DNA of 64,000 nucleotides from contig NZ_CP052909.1 of assembly GCF_014295415.1 (NCBI RefSeq), positions 2,418,001-2,482,000 on the forward strand, written 5' to 3'. A model generated the notes under the pieces. The model did no database searches, was not told where the DNA came from, and saw only the letters and a program-made list of their open reading frames with translations. This DNA is from Constantimarinum furrinae (lineage in GTDB: Bacteria > Bacteroidota > Bacteroidia > Flavobacteriales > Flavobacteriaceae). A program made the translations under genes and the position numbers. Below are positions 56,703-64,000 of this stretch, piece by piece (within the stretch, counting starts at the first letter, position 1; every line of letters begins with the position of its first letter).

Positions 56703-59408
56703 TTGCAACACTATAGGCATTATTTACTTTTCTTATTTCTGATACTGCACTGCAGCCACGCGATCTATTCGCAGGATATTCCGGCGAAAAATGAAGTGAA
56801 TATCCCCGCCGAAACCAAAGACGACAGTATTTCAGTGGATATTAAACCTATTATTGATGAGCGCAGGGAAATTCTAGCCGATACCGTAAAAACAGATACT
56901 ATTCTGCCTCAAAAAGAAGTCCTTGAGAATGTCGTTGATTACTACGGTGAGGATTATGTCTATATCGATAGAAAAGAGAACAAGGTCTATATGTACAATA
57001 AGGCGTACATCGTTTATGGGGATATGCGTATTGATGCAGGCTTGATCATTCTAGACTACGATAAGAACGAAGTATATGCCAAAGGTATAGACAGCGCCGG
57101 AGTATATTCGCAAGCCCCTGTCTTTGTACAGGCTGCTAATGAAGTTAGACCTGACTCCATTCGTTTTAATTTTGATTCTGAGAAAGCTATCATTTTTAAC
57201 TCCCGAACCGAGCAAAACGGATTTAATGTATTGGCCGAAGTGACCAAAAAAGAAAACGATTCGGTGGTTTTTCTTCGGAATGTAAAGTTCACTACTTCCA
57301 AGAATATCGATGACCCCGAATATTACTTTTACACCCGAAAAGCAAAATTCGTCCCTAAAAAGAAGATCGTTACCGGCCTTACCAATATGTATATAGCCGA
57401 CGTTCCAACGCCAATTGGTTTACCCTTTGCGTATTTTCCGTTGACCGAAGACCGTACTTCAGGATTTATCATTCCAACCATCGGAGATAACAACAACAGG
57501 GGTTTCTTTTTTCAGAACGGCGGATATTATTTTGCAATTAACGATTATCTCGATCTTACCTTCTTAGGGGATTATTACACCAACGGAAGTTATGGCCTGA
57601 GGGGGGAAACTTCCTACGCCCTTCGGTATCGCTTTCGCGGAAATGTTAGTGTACGTTATGAAAAACTTATTAATAGTGAACGGGGGTTCCCCGACTTCAG
57701 TGAAAGTGCAGTGTATAACATTCGATGGACGCATAATCAGGACCAGAAAGCTAACCCTACTTCCCGCTTCTCTGCTTCAGTGAATCTGGGGAGCAGCCGA
57801 TATTTTCAACAGTCCATAAATCAGACGAACAACGCCAGTGCCTTGGTTAACACCCTAAGTTCTTCGGTCTCATATTCAAAAACCTTCGAAACCGAGCCAC
57901 AAGTCAATTTTACGGTTGCAGGCACACATTCGCAAAACACCAATACGCAGGAGATCAATATGTCCCTGCCCAATGTAAATGCCAGTGTATCCCGAATATT
58001 TCCATTTGCACCCAAGAACGGAGTTAAACAAGGAATAATAGACAATATCAACTTTCAGTATGATCTTTCCGCAGAAAACCGGATTAGTACCGTAGATTCC
58101 TTGTTCTTCAAACCTGAAATGTTCGAAAATGCTCAAGTTGGAGCCCAGCATTCCATTCCTGTTAGTACCAATTTTAAGTTGTTTAATTATCTAAGTGCCT
58201 CGGCCAGTACCAATTTGAGGGAAACCTGGGTGATAAAAACCTTTGATCAGCGTTTCGATCCATTGCTCAACAATGGGAACGGGGCTGTGGTTACCGATAC
58301 GGTTTCAGGATTTGATCGTTATTTTACCTATAATTTCTCTACTAATCTTGGAACCACTTTTTATGGCACTTTTAATTTTGGAGAAGAAAAGAAGATCCAG
58401 GCCATCCGTCATGTGGTACGTCCGTCGGTAAGTTATAACATCAATCCGGGGTTCGACCAATACTATGACGACTACATCATTCCATCGGCAGATCCCGAGG
58501 TAAACGATCAGGTTATTTCGTATTCGAGATTTCAGAACACCCTTTTTGGCGCTCCCGGAGAGGTTTTTTCAAGCAATATAGGATTGTCCTTAAGTAATAC
58601 GTTTGAAGCCAAAGTAAAGGATAGGGATTCCACGGCCACCGAACCAAAAAAAATAGTGCTTCTTAACAACCTAAACTTTTCAACCGCTTACAATTTGGCG
58701 GGAGATTCATTACCGTGGAGTCCGCTTAGATTTACAGGAAGCATCCCAGTTGTAGAACGGCTTGATGTCAATTTTAATGGCTCATTAGACCCTTATGCCC
58801 TTAACAATAATAATGAGCGTATCGACCAATTTAATATTAATAACGGTGGAAGTTTATTTCGATTAACCAATGCCAATGTAAGTGTCAATTATTCTTTTTC
58901 CAGTAAAGACCTGGAAGGAAATGAGCGTGATACCGATAGAATAGATAATGAGACCTTTAGAAATGGCGGTAGACCGGATGATCTGTTTGGAGATTCGACG
59001 AATATAAATTCGGGAAATATTTATGAAGACGATGAAGAGGAGGATGACACCAATGTAGCCTGGTATAATTATAAGATCCCGTGGGATTTCAGGCTGGCTT
59101 ATACCATCACTTATGGCAATGCACGCAGACAAAATGAGATTTCGTCGCAGTCGTTGATGTTCAGTACCAACCTGGAGCTATCACCTCGATGGAAAGTTGG
59201 GGTTTCCTCGGGCTACGATTTTAAGAATAAAGGGGTCACGCTCACACAATTCCGTTTTCAGAGAGATCTGGAAAGCTGGCAAATGAGCTTCAACTGGACG
59301 CCCATAGGAAGTATAAATACCTCCTGGTACTTTTTTATAGGAATAAAATCTTCGGTATTAAGCGATATTAAATACGACAAGCGCAGGGAACCGGACCGCA
59401 ATCTTTAA
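56703..59408 (+). CDS. LptD-like outer-membrane LPS assembly protein
   Basis: A 901-residue outer-membrane protein. A signal peptide (MQHYRHYLLFLFLILHCSHA) and an acidic linker lead to an OstA/LptA-like beta-jellyroll (about 75-200: DYVYIDRKENKVYMYNKAYI...GLIILDY, RPDSIRFNFDSEKAIIF). It is followed by a large beta-barrel with the LptD-type segment DVPTPIGLPFAYFPLTEDR, then SGFIIPTIGDNNNRGFFFQN. It would insert lipopolysaccharide into the outer leaflet. No ATG lies near the N-terminus; TTG 56703 directly begins the signal peptide and is taken as start. RidA follows after 14 bp. Confidence 0.88.
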   Translation: MQHYRHYLLFLFLILHCSHAIYSQDIPAKNEVNIPAETKDDSISVDIKPIIDERREILADTVKTDTILPQKEVLENVVDYYGEDYVYIDRKENKVYMYNKAYIVYGDMRIDAGLIILDYDKNEVYAKGIDSAGVYSQAPVFVQAANEVRPDSIRFNFDSEKAIIFNSRTEQNGFNVLAEVTKKENDSVVFLRNVKFTTSKNIDDPEYYFYTRKAKFVPKKKIVTGLTNMYIADVPTPIGLPFAYFPLTEDRTSGFIIPTIGDNNNRGFFFQNGGYYFAINDYLDLTFLGDYYTNGSYGLRGETSYALRYRFRGNVSVRYEKLINSERGFPDFSESAVYNIRWTHNQDQKANPTSRFSASVNLGSSRYFQQSINQTNNASALVNTLSSSVSYSKTFETEPQVNFTVAGTHSQNTNTQEINMSLPNVNASVSRIFPFAPKNGVKQGIIDNINFQYDLSAENRISTVDSLFFKPEMFENAQVGAQHSIPVSTNFKLFNYLSASASTNLRETWVIKTFDQRFDPLLNNGNGAVVTDTVSGFDRYFTYNFSTNLGTTFYGTFNFGEEKKIQAIRHVVRPSVSYNINPGFDQYYDDYIIPSADPEVNDQVISYSRFQNTLFGAPGEVFSSNIGLSLSNTFEAKVKDRDSTATEPKKIVLLNNLNFSTAYNLAGDSLPWSPLRFTGSIPVVERLDVNFNGSLDPYALNNNNERIDQFNINNGGSLFRLTNANVSVNYSFSSKDLEGNERDTDRIDNETFRNGGRPDDLFGDSTNINSGNIYEDDEEEDDTNVAWYNYKIPWDFRLAYTITYGNARRQNEISSQSLMFSTNLELSPRWKVGVSSGYDFKNKGVTLTQFRFQRDLESWQMSFNWTPIGSINTSWYFFIGIKSSVLSDIKYDKRREPDRNL

Positions 59409-59422
59409 TTAAAACTTTCGGG

Positions 59423-59803
59423 ATGAAAAAAATCATAAACAGTTCAAAAGCACCTGCTCCCATTGGAGCTTATAGTCAAGCCGTTTTAAAGGGCTCTATG
59501 TTGTTTACATCGGGGCAGATCGCCATTGACCCTACAACCGGTGAGTTGGTTAATGAAAGTATTCAGAAGGAAACAAAACAGGTAATGGAAAATTTAAAGG
59601 CTGTTTTAGAAGAAGCCGGAATGACCTTCGAAAATGTCTTAAAGTCCTCCATCTTTATCAGCGATATGAAAAACTTCTCTCAGATCAATGAAGTATATGC
59701 GGGTTATTTTAACGAGGACACAGCGCCCGCAAGAGAAACGGTTGAAGTTGCAAATTTACCTAAATACGTGAATGTGGAGATCTCGATGATCGCCTCTCGT
59801 TAA
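59423..59803 (+). CDS. ridA: RidA family enamine/imine deaminase
   Basis: A 126-residue trimeric enzyme that hydrolyses reactive 2-aminoacrylate and other enamines to keto acids. Typical segments are APAPIGAYSQAVLKGSMLFT, SGQIAIDPTTGEL, and ARETVEVANLPKYVNVEISM, with the substrate-carboxylate Arg in PARETVEV. It is probably co-transcribed with the LptD-like gene. Its TAA stop overlaps the stop of the convergent tamB. Confidence 0.95.
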   Translation: MKKIINSSKAPAPIGAYSQAVLKGSMLFTSGQIAIDPTTGELVNESIQKETKQVMENLKAVLEEAGMTFENVLKSSIFISDMKNFSQINEVYAGYFNEDTAPARETVEVANLPKYVNVEISMIASR

Positions 59804-62800
59804 TCTTCCTCTTCCTTTTTTGCCTCAGGTTCGAAATCGACGGGAATAGAATTATCATCGGGAATCACGGGTAGTTCATTTTCAGACTCTAAAGTTAACT
59901 TCTTATTGAATAACCTGTTCACTAACTCTCTGAATGTATCAAAATCGACCGAATACGAAACTCCGGCACCCTGTTCAAAGATCTGGTTCTCCCCTATAAA
60001 CTGTATATCTGCCTGCCGGTTAAAAAAGTTGATTCGCAGACTTCCGTCTTCATTGGCTAACCATTGTACTTCAATATCACCTGCCACCGCCGATTCGTTT
60101 ACACCCCCTACCGGCACCCCTACTTTACCGTTGATCAGTATTCGTTCACTTACCTGCGAGGTTATTTGAACCCCTACCTGACTCCCGTTATCCTGGTTAT
60201 AATTTCGGTCTGCAGCAACCACATAAGGGAGTACGGCGAATTTAGAATCCTGCTGTGAGAATATTTCGGCCACAATAGAATTAACACGTTCTGCGATCAC
60301 ACCTCCAAAATCGGCCCCACTTTGTAAATTATCATTTACAAATGAGCCGGTAGCTACTAGGAATAAAGCCTGTTTCTCGCGTTGCTCTTTGTTCTGAAGT
60401 TTATATTCCAATTCACTGCGCACTATAGAACTGGTCCTAGGAAACTCAATGCGGAAGTCGATATTGGGCTGAATAAGTTCTCCCGTAAGATCCACGAGCA
60501 CTTCAACCGGGATCTTTCGGTTCGCTGAAGGATTATCCAGGAGCACTGATGGATTAGCAACAGTAGTATATTTAGCCGTAAGATCTAAGCGCGCTCTCTC
60601 TGGGCTGCCGTCCCAGTTAATACTTCCGCCGGGAACCACATCGATATTCTTCTGAATGATCCCACCATATCGGAAATCATACTCTCCTTCAATAACCAGG
60701 AAATCTCCCCACATATTGAATTTTCCCAGTGTATTGATCTCTATTAGCAGAATTCCTGCTCCCCTCCCCTTTAATCGAGAGTTGTTAACCGGATCGACTA
60801 CGACTTCTACTTCGGCTTTTTCATTGATATCGAGCTCAAAATTAAGCGAGAGCCCCTTAACATCCTCAGTCTGAATCTCGACGCCGCTTATAATGGCCTG
60901 CTTTTCCTGAGGTGATAAAAAATGTATAAAGGAGTCGTCTCCAATTGATTCTGTATCGCTTAGCGGTATTTTAAATGTGGTTCCTTCCTCAGTGGTGGCG
61001 ATTACATCGATCACCAATTCTTCTGCCGGACCGTTTATGTCTGCTGTTCCGCTGATAAATGCAGTTCCGTAGTACAATGCATCCTCATCGGGTGGTGTGT
61101 CTAAAACCAAAAGTCTGTCGGTACTTATATTTAAATGAAGCTCCCAGTCCCCAAAATTGTTATGTAAAATGTTTCCGGAGAGTTGTCCCTCTGTATTAAA
61201 TTTGGTATCGGTAATGGTCGTATTTCCAATATCAAACATGTTTTTAGTCACATCCACCCTGGTATTGTTCATCAAATCGAAATCGGTATTGAGATACGGG
61301 ATCTTTAATCCGCTTTCCATTAGGTTAAAACTTCCGTTAATATCGGGAGATTTATAATTTCCTGTGACTTTGGCATTTCCGGATATTAACCCCCTAATAT
61401 TACTCACCACGTCGCCTCCAAAGGGACTAAATGCCTGTAGGTTAAAATCGTTTAAGGTCACATCAAGGTTAATTTCCGGGTTATTCGCAGAAACATCGAT
61501 CTCCCCTACGGCATTGATCGATTTTACATTATTATTGGTAAGAGTGGTGTTGATCTGATATTTTGACAGATCCTGATTTCCAACCACTCCTAGATTTAGA
61601 TCTCCAAACGCCACATCGTTGATCATTACCCCGTCTATGGTAACCGTCGAGTTGGGATAATATGCACCGTCCTGCTGCATGAATCGCAGCTTTCCGTTCA
61701 CATTTCCCTTGAGGTCCAGACTATCCACATGAGGTGTAATATTTCCCAGATTCACATCCTTAAACTCAAGTTTGATATCCTTATACGTTGAATCACGAAG
61801 TATTCCGGCCAAACGAATGATTTCCTGATTGTGATTGAGTACCAAAGAATCTATCTTAATGTTCTTAAAATTGTCGTCGAATGTGATCTTGTTCAGGTTG
61901 TTGTTTCTTTCATTGATATACCACACTTTTTCTTTATAGGTAATATCTGATCGTTTAACTCCTACAACCGACTTTCCCGCCGGATTGATGGTATGGTACA
62001 GGGAAAGATTAAACAAGTCGGTTTTATCTTTTCCGCCCTTAAATTCTGAACGAACATAGAGGGTGTCATTTATGGTCTTGTTGATAAAGCTCAAATCGGT
62101 GACATTATAAAACCCGGTGTATACTGAATCTACTGAAGCATAGGTGTTATATAGCGGGTTGTCGTTATCTACCTGAATATTAATTTTTGACAGATAATTA
62201 TCGAACAGCAGAATTTCGGGAGACCTGAAATCGAGTTTAAATTTAGATTCGTCGGAAGACACCGAACCCTTTACCTGGGTATTCTCACCCAGTTGCAGCT
62301 GAGGCACAAAAACTTCTACGATCTTATTATACACTGTAAACTGATAATCGATATATTGATCGTTTGTAACTTCATTTGGAATATAATTTGCATAAATACT
62401 ACCGATACCATTTACAAACAGATTCGGGATATCTTCAACGAGGAATTTGCCGGAGATCTTGCCGTTCACAATATCCGGCGACACGATCTCAATCGTCCTT
62501 ATGTCCCCTTCAAAAGAAGAGATCACTTTAAAGTCGTCGAAGAAAAAATCGTCGTCTTCATTCTGATAAAAGGTTTCATTAAATGAAATTGTTCCAACGG
62601 CATCATCTACAGTCGTTCCGTCCATATCCATGATCACCTTACCGGTAAATACAGAAATGCTGTCCCTTTTAAACAAATTGAGTTTATTGAGTTCTGCGTA
62701 TTCCACATCCGCTTCAAAATCGTATTGATTCGCATCCTTGGATACATCTACCAATCCTTTGAAAGTAAGTTTCAGATTTGGGTCATCAATACTCAGATCG

Positions 62801-64000
62801 CCATTAAATAAAGGGTTTTTCAGGTTGCCGGACACCTTGATATTCTTGTAATCGTATCCTTCGAAATTAAAAGTGGAAATTGTTCCTGAAATCTGTGTAT
62901 TCACGGTATTTTGAGTAAATCCCCTACCATCAAAATTGAGGTTGGCACTCGATCTGCCCAATGAAGTCGTCCCTGCAATTTTACCGAGATTAAAACGATC
63001 CAGCTTTACATTTCCGGAATAAAAGGCATTGTCAAAATTATTTATATTCCCCATTTCCAGCTGCGTCACTGCAGAACCTATAGCACTACTTAATGTGCTG
63101 TTTGTTTTTAATTCTGTGGTGGTTATGGAAGTTGTTCCTGTAAACGTGAACGGCCCTAACACTTTAATTTCCTGAGGAAGCACATCACCTAAAACTCTGG
63201 GCATAAATCGCCTCAATTCGTAAAAACTTGTAGAGATTCTGTGATTACGTGCTTGAATACTATAGGAAGCATCTTCCGAAATAATATCCTTTATTATAAA
63301 GTCACCACTTAAACGGGTATCCCCAACACGCAGATCAGCATCAGTAAAGATAAAATCATTAATTGTGCCTTCAAATGTTCCGTTGAGATAGACAAGCTGA
63401 TCCTCCCCAAATTCATTATAAAAAGCATTTATATCGTTAGTAGCCAGTTCGGCATCCTGGAAGGTCGCTTTTATGGTCACATTATTAATGAAGTCACTGA
63501 GACCTTTTTCAGAGTAATCCAAGAGAATCTTTCCTGAAAGTTTCGAACCTTCGGTTTCCAACAGGAGATCATCCAGATTCATTTCGGTTAAGGTATACGA
63601 AAATCTGGATCTCAGATTTTTAATTTTGAACCCGCGTTCAGCATCCAGCGAAAGCGCCTTAATATTGGCCTCAACATCGGGTCCGGTGACCTTAAAGTCA
63701 TTTGCGGTGACATTTACATTGCGCAAGTCGAAGATCTCTGGGCTTTCAAGATTTTCATCAATGATCCTTATTCGGCTATCGGTAAGTGTAACATCGTTTC
63801 CGAAAAGTGAAAAAGGGCTTTCACTTTTTTGGCCGGTATTGAATTTTTCAGAAAAAATAAAAAGATTGTCGTCCTCTTCCCCTTTGTAGGTCTTGACATA
63901 CAGTTTCCCCGATTTCATATTAATATTACCAAAACCCAGATCACCTTTTATTAAGTTCTGAAAACTGATTATGTTGGTTTCCAACTGTCTGGCATAGATT
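59800..64000 (-). CDS. tamB: TamB/DUF490 family translocation and assembly protein, 5' part missing
   Basis: The frame is open from the right window edge (last codons before the edge read IYARQLETN), so the gene starts outside; about 1400 residues are visible. It is almost entirely repeating beta strands, as expected for the hydrophobic-groove beta-taco of TamB/YhdP-like proteins that span the periplasm. The C-terminal DUF490 domain is clear (LGKFNMWGDFLVIEGEYDFR, LDLTAKYTTVANPSVLLDNP, FRIEFPRTSSIVRSELEYKL), ending in an acidic tail. It probably carries lipid or assists outer-membrane protein assembly. The TTG at 63984 is not the start. Confidence 0.9.
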   Translation of the reverse strand, partial: IYARQLETNIISFQNLIKGDLGFGNINMKSGKLYVKTYKGEEDDNLFIFSEKFNTGQKSESPFSLFGNDVTLTDSRIRIIDENLESPEIFDLRNVNVTANDFKVTGPDVEANIKALSLDAERGFKIKNLRSRFSYTLTEMNLDDLLLETEGSKLSGKILLDYSEKGLSDFINNVTIKATFQDAELATNDINAFYNEFGEDQLVYLNGTFEGTINDFIFTDADLRVGDTRLSGDFIIKDIISEDASYSIQARNHRISTSFYELRRFMPRVLGDVLPQEIKVLGPFTFTGTTSITTTELKTNSTLSSAIGSAVTQLEMGNINNFDNAFYSGNVKLDRFNLGKIAGTTSLGRSSANLNFDGRGFTQNTVNTQISGTISTFNFEGYDYKNIKVSGNLKNPLFNGDLSIDDPNLKLTFKGLVDVSKDANQYDFEADVEYAELNKLNLFKRDSISVFTGKVIMDMDGTTVDDAVGTISFNETFYQNEDDDFFFDDFKVISSFEGDIRTIEIVSPDIVNGKISGKFLVEDIPNLFVNGIGSIYANYIPNEVTNDQYIDYQFTVYNKIVEVFVPQLQLGENTQVKGSVSSDESKFKLDFRSPEILLFDNYLSKINIQVDNDNPLYNTYASVDSVYTGFYNVTDLSFINKTINDTLYVRSEFKGGKDKTDLFNLSLYHTINPAGKSVVGVKRSDITYKEKVWYINERNNNLNKITFDDNFKNIKIDSLVLNHNQEIIRLAGILRDSTYKDIKLEFKDVNLGNITPHVDSLDLKGNVNGKLRFMQQDGAYYPNSTVTIDGVMINDVAFGDLNLGVVGNQDLSKYQINTTLTNNNVKSINAVGEIDVSANNPEINLDVTLNDFNLQAFSPFGGDVVSNIRGLISGNAKVTGNYKSPDINGSFNLMESGLKIPYLNTDFDLMNNTRVDVTKNMFDIGNTTITDTKFNTEGQLSGNILHNNFGDWELHLNISTDRLLVLDTPPDEDALYYGTAFISGTADINGPAEELVIDVIATTEEGTTFKIPLSDTESIGDDSFIHFLSPQEKQAIISGVEIQTEDVKGLSLNFELDINEKAEVEVVVDPVNNSRLKGRGAGILLIEINTLGKFNMWGDFLVIEGEYDFRYGGIIQKNIDVVPGGSINWDGSPERARLDLTAKYTTVANPSVLLDNPSANRKIPVEVLVDLTGELIQPNIDFRIEFPRTSSIVRSELEYKLQNKEQREKQALFLVATGSFVNDNLQSGADFGGVIAERVNSIVAEIFSQQDSKFAVLPYVVAADRNYNQDNGSQVGVQITSQVSERILINGKVGVPVGGVNESAVAGDIEVQWLANEDGSLRINFFNRQADIQFIGENQIFEQGAGVSYSVDFDTFRELVNRLFNKKLTLESENELPVIPDDNSIPVDFEPEAKKEEED

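Noticed and set aside
1-64000. tRNA, rRNA, CRISPR array, transposase or integrase genes
   Set aside because: I read the intergenic spaces and saw no tRNA-like T-arm motifs in clover-leaf context, no regularly spaced repeats with unique spacers, and no transposase or integrase frames.

Overview
The window looks like a chromosomal segment of a member of the Flavobacteriaceae (Bacteroidota), probably marine. The evidence is the gene content (fused branched-chain 2-oxoacid dehydrogenase E1, bacillithiol enzyme BshA, NagZ/beta-lactamase fusion, QEGLA-motif DUF1704 protein, LptD-like and TamB proteins), moderate-to-low GC, sparse Shine-Dalgarno sequences, and several close matches to the Bacteroidota -7 promoter element TAnnTTTG. 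I saw no rRNA or tRNA gene, CRISPR array, insertion sequence or prophage.

Region 1 (1-13.6 kb) is loosely packed: an M13 peptidase, a PD40 propeller lipoprotein, a DUF1761 membrane protein, an AraC regulator, a cold-shock protein with its own terminator, a TPR-coupled class III adenylate cyclase with an unknown partner gene, RlmF, and an orphan 557-residue protein followed by about 600 bp of AT-rich, repeat-bearing non-coding DNA. A Bcr/CflA-type efflux pump follows, with a near-perfect promoter that puts the transcript start almost on its TTG start codon. Region 2 (13.7-16 kb) holds TerC, a short HPF/RaiA protein and a cysteine-less ArsC-like protein, closed by a bidirectional terminator.

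Region 3 (16.1-23.8 kb, minus strand) is the most interesting part. It is a compact biosynthetic cluster in the order FAD oxidoreductase, methyltransferase, type III polyketide synthase, FabI/FabL-like reductase (YX6K), FabZ-like dehydratase, ketosynthase and ACP, running straight on into a second TerC protein and rRNA methyltransferase RlmI. It can be read as a dedicated acyl-starter supply feeding a type III PKS, followed by methylation and oxidation, comparable in logic to alkylresorcinol/alkylquinone pathways. The ketosynthase has no canonical start codon where its domain begins.

Region 4 (23.9-41.7 kb) contains an OmpA/lipocalin/DUF1328 envelope group, the fused E1, a four-gene overlapping operon (2OG-Fe(II) oxygenase, SUI1 factor, nucleoside phosphorylase, cytosolic solute-binding-fold protein), Ung, a MutS2-like protein lacking the Smr domain, a DCC protein, a three-gene operon (GshB-like ATP-grasp, N-formylglutamate amidohydrolase, DUF1704 metallopeptidase-like), a dicarboxylate symporter and chorismate synthase.

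Region 5 (41.7-64 kb) is mostly envelope and redox: a FAD/Fe-S lactate-dehydrogenase-like giant, a small outer-membrane beta-barrel, an M19 dipeptidase, then a tightly packed nine-gene minus-strand operon from N-acetylmuramoyl-L-alanine amidase and MlaD through two Fe-S proteins to NagZ-beta-lactamase, BshA and a PrcB-like lipoprotein. Divergent to it is an LptD-like gene followed by RidA, convergent with TamB, which runs off the right edge.
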